A DNA stretch of 64,000 bases from Sphingobacterium sp. HMA12 (GTDB lineage Bacteria > Bacteroidota > Bacteroidia > Sphingobacteriales > Sphingobacteriaceae): the NCBI RefSeq assembly GCF_002933815.1, contig NZ_BEYR01000001.1:1530691-1594690 (forward strand), in the 5' to 3' direction. Shown one piece after another: positions 53,598 to 62,687 of the stretch. The first letter of the stretch is position 1, and every line of letters starts with the position of its first letter. Made by a program: the position numbers and the translations under genes. The notes below the pieces were generated by a model. That model had not been told where the DNA came from, ran no database searches, and saw nothing but the letters and a program-made list of their open reading frames with translations.

Positions 53598-53879
53598 ATG
53601 GAAGTAATACATAAAAACGACGAAAAACATGGCAGTTTTGAGGTAGTAGATCAGGAAAAATCAGTCGCGCAAATGACATACACCTGGGCTGGTCCAACAA
53701 AGTTTATCATTGACCATACCGAGGTCAGCGAAAACTACACAGGTAAGGGATTAGGCAAGCAAATGTTAATGGCTGCAGTTGCTTTTGCCCGAAAAGAACA
53801 TCTCAAAATCCTTCCCTTATGTCCTTATGCAAAATCTGTCTTTGACAAAGAACCGGAATTGGCGGATGTACTTTTTTAA
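53598..53879 (+). CDS. Small GNAT-family N-acetyltransferase (COG2388/YidJ-like)
   Basis: The 93-residue protein is a minimal GNAT domain of the COG2388 type. It contains the acetyl-CoA binding segment HTEVSENYTGKGLGKQMLMAA and the C-terminal LKILPLCPYAKSVFDKEPE, with the CPYAKSV motif conserved in this family. The substrate is unknown. The gene is monocistronic and convergent with hutG. Confidence 0.88.
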   Translation: MEVIHKNDEKHGSFEVVDQEKSVAQMTYTWAGPTKFIIDHTEVSENYTGKGLGKQMLMAAVAFARKEHLKILPLCPYAKSVFDKEPELADVLF

Positions 53880-53896
53880 TCCAAAGAGAGCACATA

Positions 53897-53949
53897 AAAA
53901 GCAGGTTAAATCTAGGATTAAAAGAGCTAACCTGCTTTTATTATTTAAG
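53897..53949. terminator. Bidirectional terminator between the GNAT gene and hutG
   Basis: A perfect 12-bp stem (53897-53908 with 53938-53949) with A/T runs on both sides separates the convergent genes. Confidence 0.85.
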
Positions 53950-53991
53950 ACAAGCTCCATTTCACTGGCAGCTATCTGGGGATACAATAGA

Positions 53992-54984
53992 TTAAAACCT
54001 ATCTAAAAACTTAAAAACAAGATCTGCTGCTAATTTGGCTGTACGGGAATCAATATCAAAATAAGGGTTTAACTCAGCAATGTCCATCGACCTCAAATTG
54101 GGAAGTTCGATGATAGCACTATACAAATCGAAAAATAATTCATCAGGAACTATACCATTGAATGCTAGTGCACTTACTCCCGGTGCATAAGGCGCTGCAA
54201 ATGCATCCAGGTCAATAGTCAGATATACATAGTCCACCTGACTGGCAAAATCCTGTATCTGTCTCCGAAGCGCAGTGAGTCTGTCCGCGACCAAATCCTT
54301 CCGTTCAATAATCTGGGTATGTTTAGATTTTGCGTAAGCCATAAGACCTTTCGTATTGCTGATTTCCTGTACACCTATGGCCAAATAGTGAAATGATTGA
54401 CCTATGTTGCTAAGGTCTTTTTCAATCTGAAAAAATCCTGTACCTGAATTCCCCTGCTCTGCAGAAATTTCACGCATATCCAGATGCGCATCGATGTTAA
54501 TAATGCCGATCTGGCATTTCGGATCGTTCAAAAAGTGTTTGATCCCAAGATAATGGCCATAGGTTACCTCATGTCCCCCGCCCAAAACAATGGGAAATCC
54601 CCCGCCTTTAAGAATGGAGGATATCGCCTTTCCAAGAGCAGATTGCGAAGATTCCAAATCATTATCTTTTAGCACAATATCACCAGCATCTTTAAGTTTA
54701 AGTTCAGCTGAAAAATGAGCCGGTAAGTTAGTAAGTACATTCCTTATTGCGCTTGGCCCATCCTTCGCACCTACCCGCCCCTGGTTCCTACCAACCCCCT
54801 CATCACTACAAAATCCCAAAAAAACCAACGAATGACTCAAACTGAAGTCAGCGGACAAGTCTATACACTCCATCAACTGGTGCCAACGCATCCAATCTCT
54901 TTCCTGGCCGTCAACCCGTCCTTTCCATACGGCCCGGTCTCCACGGGTATATAATTCTTTGTGATTAAGTAAAGGATTCATCAA
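53992..54984 (-). CDS. hutG: Formimidoylglutamase (HutG, arginase family)
   Basis: The 330-residue enzyme hydrolyses N-formimidoyl-glutamate to glutamate and formamide, the last step of histidine breakdown here. Arginase-family manganese ligands are visible as LGGGHEVTYGHY, INIDAHLDMRE and TIDLDAFAAPYAPG. It is the last gene of the hut operon, and its start overlaps the hutU stop by four bases. No hutF is present, consistent with direct hydrolysis. Confidence 0.93.
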   Translation of the reverse strand: MMNPLLNHKELYTRGDRAVWKGRVDGQERDWMRWHQLMECIDLSADFSLSHSLVFLGFCSDEGVGRNQGRVGAKDGPSAIRNVLTNLPAHFSAELKLKDAGDIVLKDNDLESSQSALGKAISSILKGGGFPIVLGGGHEVTYGHYLGIKHFLNDPKCQIGIINIDAHLDMREISAEQGNSGTGFFQIEKDLSNIGQSFHYLAIGVQEISNTKGLMAYAKSKHTQIIERKDLVADRLTALRRQIQDFASQVDYVYLTIDLDAFAAPYAPGVSALAFNGIVPDELFFDLYSAIIELPNLRSMDIAELNPYFDIDSRTAKLAADLVFKFLDRF

Positions 54985-56999
54985 TCTTCATTAAACAATT
55001 CATCGATAATAGCATCGTCCACCAGCTGCGCACGGGTAACCAACAGCGCGCTATTGCTCGCCATTGCATTGTCCAAGGCTTGATTTGCCTCCCTGTTCCG
55101 CGCCCATGCACGCCTTGCAATACCATTATTTACATCAAAATACAACATTTTCTCCAGTTTAACCTCAGCAGCAGTGGAACCATCAAGCAGCATGCCAAAG
55201 CCACCATTAATGACTTCGCCCCATCCGACACCGCCGCCATTATGGATAGACACCCAAGTTGCACCTCGAAAACTATCACCTATTACATTATGGATAGCCA
55301 TATCAGCTGTAAACTGGCTACCATCATAGATATTGCTTGTCTCCCGATAAGGGGAATCCGTCCCGCTGACGTCGTGGTGGTCACGCCCCAAAACGACTGG
55401 GCCTGCCAGGTCGCCTTTTCTGACGGCTTCGTTAAATGCTTTGGCAATCGCGATACGTCCGTTGGAATCGGCATACAGAATACGTGCCTGCGATCCGACA
55501 ACCAATTTATTTTTACCTGCCTCCTTGATCCATTGGATATTATCCAACATTTGCTGCTGAATCTCCTTCGGAGCAATGGCCTGAAGGGATGTCAATACGT
55601 CCATTGCGAGCTGATCTGTCTTTTCCAGATCATTGGCCCCGCCAGAGGTACAGACCCAACGAAATGGTCCAAATCCATAATCAAAGCACATCGGCCCCAA
55701 AATATCCTGAACATAAGAAGGATAGCGGAACCCATCCCCTTCAGTGTCCAATATGGCAGCTCCGGCACGGCTACTTTCCAGCAGGAATGCATTGCCATAG
55801 TCAAAGAAATATGTTCCTTTAGCGACATGCTTATTGATCGCATCTACATGGCGAACCAATGTTGCCTGTACAAATTGTTTGAATTTATCAGGATCAGTAG
55901 TCATCAGGGTATTGGATTCGGCAAAAGATAATCCCATCGGATAATACCCGCCTGACCAAGGGTTGTGGAGCGATGTCTGATCCGATCCGACAGTCACAAA
56001 AATATGCTCCCGGTCAAACGCCTCCCAGACTTCTACGACATTGCCAATGTAAGCAAAGGATATTGTCTGTTTTTGAATCATTGCTGTCCGAACTTGCTCC
56101 ACCAATTGGGTAATATTTTCAACCAGCACATCTACCCATCCCTGCTGATGCCGTTTTATTGCAGCCGCAGGGTTAACCTCCGCGCATACAGTTATACAGC
56201 CCGCAATATTACCTGCCTTAGGTTGGGCACCACTCATCCCGCCCAGCCCCGAGGTTAAAAATACCTTTCCTTGAATGGACTCTCCTGCAGGCAACTGCCG
56301 ACGGAAAGCATTCATGACAGTAATTGTGGTCCCGTGAACAATCCCCTGCGGCCCAATATACATGTAAGAACCAGCCGTCATCTGTCCATATTGCGTAACG
56401 CCAAGCGCATTATAGCGCTCCCAGTCATCCGGCTTGGAGTAATTCGGGATCATCATCCCATTACTCACCACCACACGGGGAGCATGTTCGGATGATGGGA
56501 ATAAGCCCATAGGATGCCCACTGTACATGTGTAAAGTCTGTTCATCCGTCATTTGGGACAAATATTGCATCGTAAGCCTATATTGTGCCCAGTTCTGAAA
56601 AACAGCACCATTGCCGCCATAGGTAATCAGCTCATGGGGATGTTGGGCAACAGCTGGATCCAAATTGTTCTGAATCATCAGCATAATGGCAGCCGCCTGT
56701 TTACTTTTTGCAGGATACACGTCTATTGGCCGCGCATACATCGCATATTCAGGTCTAAAACGATACATGTAGATCCGGCCATACTCCTTTAATTCTGCCA
56801 AAAACTCCGATGCCAGTTCAGCATGCCATGATTTCGGAAAATAACGGAGCGCATTTCTCAAGGCCAGTTTTTCTTCTTTTTTCGAAAGAATATCCTTACG
56901 TCGTGGCGCATGACTTACTGTCGAGTCACGTTCTGTTGCAGGTGGCAGCTGCGAAGGAATGCCCTCCGCAACTACACGACTAAATGTATTGTCCATCAT
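54981..56999 (-). CDS. hutU: Urocanate hydratase
   Basis: The 672-residue enzyme converts urocanate to imidazolone propionate using tightly bound NAD. The NAD-binding signature is VFLTSGLGGMSGAQPKAGN, and the catalytic Cys lies in GPFRWVCTSGGAND. It is about 110 residues longer than the Bacillus or Pseudomonas enzyme (about 555), including an N-terminal extension, as in the long urocanases of other phyla. It overlaps hutI and hutG by four bases at each side, so translation is coupled. Confidence 0.95.
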   Translation of the reverse strand: MMDNTFSRVVAEGIPSQLPPATERDSTVSHAPRRKDILSKKEEKLALRNALRYFPKSWHAELASEFLAELKEYGRIYMYRFRPEYAMYARPIDVYPAKSKQAAAIMLMIQNNLDPAVAQHPHELITYGGNGAVFQNWAQYRLTMQYLSQMTDEQTLHMYSGHPMGLFPSSEHAPRVVVSNGMMIPNYSKPDDWERYNALGVTQYGQMTAGSYMYIGPQGIVHGTTITVMNAFRRQLPAGESIQGKVFLTSGLGGMSGAQPKAGNIAGCITVCAEVNPAAAIKRHQQGWVDVLVENITQLVEQVRTAMIQKQTISFAYIGNVVEVWEAFDREHIFVTVGSDQTSLHNPWSGGYYPMGLSFAESNTLMTTDPDKFKQFVQATLVRHVDAINKHVAKGTYFFDYGNAFLLESSRAGAAILDTEGDGFRYPSYVQDILGPMCFDYGFGPFRWVCTSGGANDLEKTDQLAMDVLTSLQAIAPKEIQQQMLDNIQWIKEAGKNKLVVGSQARILYADSNGRIAIAKAFNEAVRKGDLAGPVVLGRDHHDVSGTDSPYRETSNIYDGSQFTADMAIHNVIGDSFRGATWVSIHNGGGVGWGEVINGGFGMLLDGSTAAEVKLEKMLYFDVNNGIARRAWARNREANQALDNAMASNSALLVTRAQLVDDAIIDELFNED

Positions 57000-58255
57000 C
57001 GTTCAATTGAAAATACTTCCTTACCATTTTTCCACACGGCAGAAGGCCCCATACTTCCCTGGTAATACGTAATATTTTGATAATTATCGGTCTGAAATAA
57101 AATAAAATCCGCACGCATTCCCTTCAGCAGCTTGCCACGATCATGTAGATTCAGGGCTTGTGCAGCACGAAAAGTCAACGCTGATAAAACTTCCGCATTG
57201 CTTAGTTTTTCCATCGTAGCCAATATGCAGGCGCTGGTCAGCAATTGGCCCATTGGTGCAGAGCCTGGATTCCAGTCGCTGGCGATGGCCAGGCATGCGC
57301 CTGCATCCAGCAGTTTTCGTGCTGGGGCGAAGGCACAACCGATACCAATTGATGCCGCAGGTAAAGCCACGGCAACTGTATCAGACTGCGCCAAAAGCTC
57401 AATTTCAATCGCTGTGGACGCCTCCAGGTGATCGGCGGATCGCGCCCCTAATTCCACGGCGATCTGACTTCCTGAAGTACTGAACTGATCCGCATGGACC
57501 GTCAGATCAAAGCCCATTTCTTTGGCCCGTTGCAAATATGGCCTGATCGTTTCCGCATCAAATGCTGTTTTTTCAATAAAAGCATCCACGCGATTGGACA
57601 ATTGCTGTGCTTTCAATTTAGGAAAAAGGTTTGTTTCCATCAGATCAAGATAATCTTTTGCAGATCCATTGTAGTCTCGGGGCAGCATATGGGCAGCCAG
57701 ACAAGTGGGTACCAGATCCGCCACAGCGAGTTCATTTGCTCTTTTTATCGCACGTAGTACCTTAAGCTCTTCTTCAACCTGAAGCCCATAACCACTTTTA
57801 ACTTCAATAGTTGTAACTCCCTGAGCCAATAAAAATGCGCCCCGGTCGATAGTAAGCTGTACCAGATCCTCCTCCGTGCAACCCCTTGTATGGGCAACAG
57901 TGCTCCAAATTCCGCCACCAGCTTTTGCAATTTCAAGATACGAAGAACCTGCATTTCGAAGTGCGAAATCATTTGCCCGCTGTCCCGCATAACAGATATG
58001 GGTATGACAATCAACAAAACCGGGTAATGCAACCTGATCACCTTCAAGACGAACAAGAATTGCCTTATCATGCCATTTTTGGTACAGAAAATCAAAATCA
58101 CCTATCTCTTGGACAAGCTCACCTTCGATTAAAATTCCCGCCTGCTCAATCACCTGCAGTTTCGCATCCTTTACAGCGCCTTTTAATGGAATACCGTCCA
58201 TTGTCAATATTTGCCTGAACGGACCTATCAGTTTTAAATCTTTTTCCATTGTCAC
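56996..58255 (-). CDS. hutI: Imidazolonepropionase
   Basis: The 419-residue enzyme opens the imidazolone ring of 4-imidazolone-5-propionate to give N-formimidoyl-glutamate. It belongs to the amidohydrolase superfamily; metal-binding motifs are GFVDCHTHICYAG, a central HADQFS and IASDWNPGSAPM. It is the second gene of the operon (order hutH, hutI, hutU, hutG), six bases after hutH and overlapping hutU by four. Confidence 0.95.
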   Translation of the reverse strand: MTMEKDLKLIGPFRQILTMDGIPLKGAVKDAKLQVIEQAGILIEGELVQEIGDFDFLYQKWHDKAILVRLEGDQVALPGFVDCHTHICYAGQRANDFALRNAGSSYLEIAKAGGGIWSTVAHTRGCTEEDLVQLTIDRGAFLLAQGVTTIEVKSGYGLQVEEELKVLRAIKRANELAVADLVPTCLAAHMLPRDYNGSAKDYLDLMETNLFPKLKAQQLSNRVDAFIEKTAFDAETIRPYLQRAKEMGFDLTVHADQFSTSGSQIAVELGARSADHLEASTAIEIELLAQSDTVAVALPAASIGIGCAFAPARKLLDAGACLAIASDWNPGSAPMGQLLTSACILATMEKLSNAEVLSALTFRAAQALNLHDRGKLLKGMRADFILFQTDNYQNITYYQGSMGPSAVWKNGKEVFSIER

Positions 58256-58261
58256 GTAGCT

Positions 58262-59824
58262 TTAAAATGTATCAAAACGTTCTATCAGTTCCATCGTTAC
58301 AGCTTGCTGTGGATTGCTTTGACGACGTAAGCTAATTAGCTCGCCCGATTTGACCAATGCCAATGCACTGCTCAACAAAGCTTCCATTGGCTGATCAGAT
58401 TCAATATGTGGAATAAACTTTCGTATGCGTTCATGAACCGCTTCCAATGCCGGAGTAGACCGCAGCGGGTGATGATAATCCTTCGCCTGCGCCGCGCACA
58501 ATAGTTCGATGCTCAGAATTTTATCCACGTTATCTATGACTTGAAGCAGCTTTCTACCGGAGATAGAGCCCATACTCACATGATCTTCCTGTCCCAGCGA
58601 TGTCGGAATACTGTCTGCGCTAGCAGGAAAACACAAGCCTTTATTTTCACTTGCAATAGCAGCTGTACTGTACTGAAGAATCATAAAACCAGAATTGAGT
58701 CCTGTCGATTTCATCAACAATTTTGGAACCCCATTGGTTTGCCCCTCTAAGGATAAATAAACCCGGCGATCCGATATATTGCCAATTTCAGAAACTGCGA
58801 GCGTGGCGTAATCCAAAGGTAAGGCAATGGACTGCCCATGAAAACTACCGCCACTTATCGTTAATTCATCGTTTATAATAACTGGATTGTCCGTTACCGA
58901 ATTGATTTCTAATTCGATCGTCTCCTTTAAATGAAGCCAAGCATTACGCGAAGCGCCATGCACTTGTGGAATACAACGTAAAGAATACGGATCCTGAACG
59001 CGCGAACAATCTTTATGACTTTCTAAAATAGCCGACCCATAAAGTAAAGCATGGATATTTGAAGCAACATAACGGTTACCTGCATGTGGCCGCAGTTCAT
59101 GTAGTTCGGAAAAGAATGGTTTAATAGAGCCATTCAGCCCTTCAATCATCAATGCTGCGATAATATCCGCGTTCTGAAGCACCCGATTGAACTCACTGAC
59201 AGCTTTTACACCATGAGCGGCCATAAATTGTGTTCCATTAATCAATGCTAGCCCTTCTTTAGCGCTCAAATGAACCGGCTTAAGGTCATGCTTCGCCAAA
59301 ATTGTCTCCGTTGCATAAATCTCCCCATTGACATTGACTTTCCCCAGACCAATCAAAGGCAAAAAAAGATGGGACAACGGTGCCAGATCACCCGAGGCAC
59401 CAACTGAACCCTGCTTGGGAACAACAGGAATGACATCCTGTTCGATATGCCAGATAATGCGTTCTATGGTACTGTACTGAACCCCTGAAAAGCCCTTCGC
59501 CAATGCGTGCACCTTCAATATAAGCATTACTTTAGCCAGATCATTAGCGATCGGCTCCCCCATTCCCACAGCATGACTTTTCAGAATATTTTCTTGCAAT
59601 AACTGCGTTTGATCCGCATCAATTAAAGTCGTGCAGAGTGGACCAAAGCCGGTATTGATACCATACACAACCTGTCCACGTTCGACAATCTTGCGCACAT
59701 AGGCCGCACTCTTATCGATATTTGCTTTTACTTGTGCCGAAATTTCCCCTTTAATATTTCCTTTTGCTATTGCTAAGGCAATGGAGCAAGTCAAATGTCC
59801 ACTGCCGTATAAAAATTTTTCCAT
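58262..59824 (-). CDS. hutH: Histidine ammonia-lyase
   Basis: The 520-residue enzyme deaminates histidine to urocanate. The MIO electrophile-forming triad Ala143-Ser144-Gly145 sits in SVGASGDLAPLSH. Other family segments are VYGINTGFGPLCTT and QDPYSLRCIPQVHGA. It is the first gene of the hut operon and is divergent from a LysR regulator. A TAAATTTG -7 element lies about 20 bases upstream of the ATG at 59824. Confidence 0.96.
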   Translation of the reverse strand: MEKFLYGSGHLTCSIALAIAKGNIKGEISAQVKANIDKSAAYVRKIVERGQVVYGINTGFGPLCTTLIDADQTQLLQENILKSHAVGMGEPIANDLAKVMLILKVHALAKGFSGVQYSTIERIIWHIEQDVIPVVPKQGSVGASGDLAPLSHLFLPLIGLGKVNVNGEIYATETILAKHDLKPVHLSAKEGLALINGTQFMAAHGVKAVSEFNRVLQNADIIAALMIEGLNGSIKPFFSELHELRPHAGNRYVASNIHALLYGSAILESHKDCSRVQDPYSLRCIPQVHGASRNAWLHLKETIELEINSVTDNPVIINDELTISGGSFHGQSIALPLDYATLAVSEIGNISDRRVYLSLEGQTNGVPKLLMKSTGLNSGFMILQYSTAAIASENKGLCFPASADSIPTSLGQEDHVSMGSISGRKLLQVIDNVDKILSIELLCAAQAKDYHHPLRSTPALEAVHERIRKFIPHIESDQPMEALLSSALALVKSGELISLRRQSNPQQAVTMELIERFDTF

Positions 59825-59841
59825 CGTTATAAAGCTTTTAT

Positions 59842-59849
59842 CAAATTTA
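59842..59849 (-). promoter_or_regulatory. -7 element of the hut operon
   Basis: On the minus strand TAAATTTG matches TAnnTTTG and lies 18 bases before the hutH ATG. The -33 element (TTCT at 19 bases) is weak, which would fit an activator-dependent promoter. Confidence 0.55.
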
Positions 59850-59881
59850 GCCGCTATATTTAATAATTAGAAATACCATTT

Positions 59882-59898
59882 TTATCATCAATTGATAA
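59882..59898. promoter_or_regulatory. Candidate LysR operator TTATCA-N5-TGATAA
   Basis: A perfect 6-bp inverted repeat with T-N11-A-like spacing ends two bases before the lysR ATG. A matching half-site, TTATCA, recurs at 59838-59843 next to the hut promoter. Confidence 0.55.
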
Positions 59899-59900
59899 CC

Positions 59901-60815
59901 ATGAATTATCAGATAGAACTCAGACACCTTCTTTACTTCAAAGTGTTAGCCGAGGAGCTGCATTTCAGAAAAGCTGCTGAAAGGTTATTTATCGCCCAGC
60001 CCGGGCTGAGCCGGCAGATCAAGCAGCTGGAAGAGAACTACCGCGTGAAGCTATTGGAGCGGAATAAACGACAGGTATCTCTCACCGAGGCAGGCAATTA
60101 TCTTTTTGATGAGGTTAAAGATCTGTTTAGGCATCTAGATCAGATTGAAACCCAGCTCCAGAGCTTGGCCAATGGCAAGATCAGTACACTAAAACTAGGG
60201 TTCATCGGCTCGGCAGTACAGACAATATTACCTCAATTATTGATTAACCTCAAACAAAAACAACCGGATATTGAGCTATCGCTACATGAACTTGCCAATG
60301 AAACCCAATTGGACCTGATTCAAAAGAAGGAACTTGATTTTGGCTTTGTCCGTCTTTCCGATACGCCCATAGGACTACGTAGTCTTCCTATTTATACGGA
60401 ACATTTTAGCCTGGTGCTGCCTAAAAACCATCCATTATTAAAGCAGAAAAAACCAAATCTGTACGAATTAAAGAATGAATCGTTTATCTTATTTTCTAAA
60501 AATTACAGTCATTCCTATTACGATCTGGTCATGAGTATTTTCCGGGACCATCAGTTTACACCGAAAGTCACCTTGCGTACCGTAAACGCGTTAACAATAT
60601 TTAATATGGTAGCCCAGGGGTTGGGTGTCGCCATTGTCCCCGCTTCATTAAAGAATGGCTATCGGGTTGATGTCTGCTTCCTTGAACTGGACAGCTTGCC
60701 CCAACGAACGACGCTTTCCTTGGTCTGGAATGCCGAAAACCGTAACCCTGGAATACCTTTCGTTTTGGATATTCTTGCTTCCGAAAGCCGGAAAGGCATT
60801 ATTGCTGAAACTTAG
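59901..60815 (+). CDS. LysR-family regulator, probably of the hut operon
   Basis: The 304-residue protein has an N-terminal LysR winged helix-turn-helix (LRHLLYFKVLAEELHFRKAAE, FIAQPGLSRQIKQLEENYRV) and a two-lobed effector-binding domain of the BenM/HcaR type (LKLGFIGSAVQTILPQLL). The frame reaches a TTG at 59892; I use the ATG at 59901. It is divergent from hutH, and an inverted repeat lies in between, so it is probably the histidine- or urocanate-responsive regulator. That role is inferred from position. Confidence 0.88.
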   Translation: MNYQIELRHLLYFKVLAEELHFRKAAERLFIAQPGLSRQIKQLEENYRVKLLERNKRQVSLTEAGNYLFDEVKDLFRHLDQIETQLQSLANGKISTLKLGFIGSAVQTILPQLLINLKQKQPDIELSLHELANETQLDLIQKKELDFGFVRLSDTPIGLRSLPIYTEHFSLVLPKNHPLLKQKKPNLYELKNESFILFSKNYSHSYYDLVMSIFRDHQFTPKVTLRTVNALTIFNMVAQGLGVAIVPASLKNGYRVDVCFLELDSLPQRTTLSLVWNAENRNPGIPFVLDILASESRKGIIAET

Positions 60816-60877
60816 CCTTTTTTTATCGCGGAAATATTTGATATATTTACTTGACTATATATTTAAAAAAACAAATT

Positions 60878-61168
60878 ATGATTTTAGAAGTAGCCGTACT
60901 GCAAATTATCGAGGGACAACAGTCTAATTTCGAACGTGATTACAAAACTGCCTGCCAGTATATCAGCGCAAGCAAAGGGTATATCACACATTCGCTACGC
61001 AAATGCATCGAAAAGGATAATCAATACATTTTATTGGTTGAATGGGAGACATTAGAAGACCACACTGTTGGCTTCAGAGAATCTGACTTATTTAAGGAAT
61101 GGGAAAAACTATTACATCACTATTATGATCCTTTCCCAACCGTAGAACATTATGAAGTGTTAAAATAG
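60878..61168 (+). CDS. Antibiotic-biosynthesis-monooxygenase (ABM)-type small protein
   Basis: The 96-residue protein has the ferredoxin-like ABM fold pattern: MILEVAVLQIIEGQQSNFER, then SLRKCIEKDNQYILLVEWET and HTVGFRESDLFKEW. Members include quinol monooxygenases and heme-degrading proteins, but many have no known function. I start at the ATG at 60878, where the domain begins. Its upstream neighbour (LysR) ends 62 bases earlier. Confidence 0.85.
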   Translation: MILEVAVLQIIEGQQSNFERDYKTACQYISASKGYITHSLRKCIEKDNQYILLVEWETLEDHTVGFRESDLFKEWEKLLHHYYDPFPTVEHYEVLK

Positions 61169-61200
61169 CTTTTTTATCCACCTTTTTCAATAATATCTAC

Positions 61201-61208
61201 TACCTTTG
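61201..61208 (+). promoter_or_regulatory. -7 element of the luxS operon
   Basis: TACCTTTG matches TAnnTTTG. It lies 67 bases before the luxS ATG, so the transcript has a leader of about 60 bases. No good -33 element is seen. Confidence 0.5.
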
Positions 61209-61275
61209 TAGAAATTCTAAATTCAACTTTTAACCCCTGTGAAGCCCAAAGCTTTACAGTAATACACAGAATAAG

Positions 61276-61782
61276 ATGTATACAAAAGAAAAAGCAAAAG
61301 TAAATAGTTTCACGGTAGACCACACCAAATTGAAACAAGGGATATATGCCAAAGCTTCCAATACCAATAACAGCACCATTGAAAGCTATACGACATACGA
61401 TATCCGCATGATCAGACCGAATTCTCCGGAGCGCATGTTATCTCCAGAGGTGATGCACACCTTGGAGCACTGTTTTGCTACAGAAATTAGAACAATCTTA
61501 GGCGACGAAGTGATCTACGTTGGGCCAATGGGCTGTTGTACGGGATTTTATGTCGTCTTAGCTGGCACAGACAGAAGCCCGCAAGCTGTTGCCGAATTAA
61601 TGAAAGAAGTACTCGAAACGATTTTGACCGAGGGTTATGAGGTACCTTTTCAAAATCCAATCAGTTGCGGAAACTACACGTTTATGGATTTCGATTCCTC
61701 AAAACAGGCCTGTGTCAATTTCTTACATTTGATTAATGCTGGAGAACTCGCTTTCGAATACCCTTATATTGAAGAAAACTAA
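61276..61782 (+). CDS. luxS: S-ribosylhomocysteine lyase LuxS
   Basis: The 168-residue enzyme cleaves S-ribosylhomocysteine to homocysteine and DPD, the precursor of autoinducer-2. Metal ligands are His61 and His65 (HTLEHCF) and Cys131 (SCGNYTF). The catalytic Cys lies in MGCCTGFYV (87-88). It is followed directly, with no gap, by the nucleosidase gene, forming the two-step route from S-adenosylhomocysteine. The ATG at 61276 gives a slightly longer, Lys-rich N-terminus than in E. coli. Confidence 0.95.
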   Translation: MYTKEKAKVNSFTVDHTKLKQGIYAKASNTNNSTIESYTTYDIRMIRPNSPERMLSPEVMHTLEHCFATEIRTILGDEVIYVGPMGCCTGFYVVLAGTDRSPQAVAELMKEVLETILTEGYEVPFQNPISCGNYTFMDFDSSKQACVNFLHLINAGELAFEYPYIEEN

Positions 61783-62427
61783 ATGATCCTTAACAAAGAG
61801 ATTGAAACAATCATTCTGGTAGCAAATAAAAATGAATTATCTTTTACTACCGACAATAAATCGACCATCATCTATGAAATAGGTGTTGGGAAAGTGAACG
61901 CACTCTTATCTGTGGCAACGCTATATGAGGAGATCAAGGCACTGGGCATCAGCCCGGTTCTAGTCAATGTAGGCACGGTTGGATGTACACGATACCCAAT
62001 CGGTCACGTACTGTACCCAAATTACTATGCCCAAGGCGACGCTTATACCGACGGATTCTTTATGGAGAACACGTTTTTCCTAAAAGGCCAAGGTTCAATC
62101 GAATCTGTTTCCCTGAAAGAATTTGATTATGAAAACGCCCTATTGACATCAGATCGTTTCATCAATGTAAATTCAGCATTTTATCAAGATATTAAGCACC
62201 TGAATCCTTTGGCTTTTGATATGGAAGCTTATGCACTTGCAAGTTTTTGTTTTCTCAAAAATCTGTCTTTTCATAGTGTCAAAATTGTTTCTGACAACTG
62301 CGATGGCACTGTAAAAGATTGGGAAAGCATTCTTGGTGAAATTTCCGGTCGATTGGGACAAATATTGGATGAATTTGTGAATGATCGACTCCACAAAGAA
62401 AAAATAAGCATAGCCAGTATATCATAA
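61783..62427 (+). CDS. MTA/SAH nucleosidase-like phosphorylase-superfamily protein
   Basis: The 214-residue protein belongs to the nucleoside phosphorylase superfamily. It contains IIYEIGVGKVNALLSVATLY, VNVGTVGCTRYPIGHVLYP and the substrate-binding FDMEAYALASFCFLKNLSFHSVKIVSDNCDG (split over the ring-closing strand and helix). Adjacency to luxS, with the ATG directly after the luxS stop, points to S-adenosylhomocysteine nucleosidase (Pfs/MtnN) activity. That is partly inferred from context, because the motifs diverge from classic MtnN. Confidence 0.82.
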   Translation: MILNKEIETIILVANKNELSFTTDNKSTIIYEIGVGKVNALLSVATLYEEIKALGISPVLVNVGTVGCTRYPIGHVLYPNYYAQGDAYTDGFFMENTFFLKGQGSIESVSLKEFDYENALLTSDRFINVNSAFYQDIKHLNPLAFDMEAYALASFCFLKNLSFHSVKIVSDNCDGTVKDWESILGEISGRLGQILDEFVNDRLHKEKISIASIS

Positions 62428-62444
62428 TACTGAATATGTCGAAA

Positions 62445-62483
62445 AAAGACCTAAAGTGTTCACTTTAGGTCTTTCTTTTTTTT
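62445..62483 (+). terminator. Terminator of the luxS operon
   Basis: A perfect 14-bp stem (62445-62458 with 62461-62474) with a two-base loop is followed by a long T-run. Confidence 0.95.
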
Positions 62484-62687
62484 CCTCCGCGCCCTATCGA
62501 AAGATCAAAATAGGTAAACTATCTTCGCTACACAAACTCGGCGTCAACCTAAAAAATTAAAATCGCGATTATTTGATTTATTCTAAACTATTTCCAGCCG
62601 CGACTTGTTTACATACATAGATTACGTACCCATCGTTATATTTATTATAACTCTTCTACACTGCAAATAAATCGATCTAATACTTTT

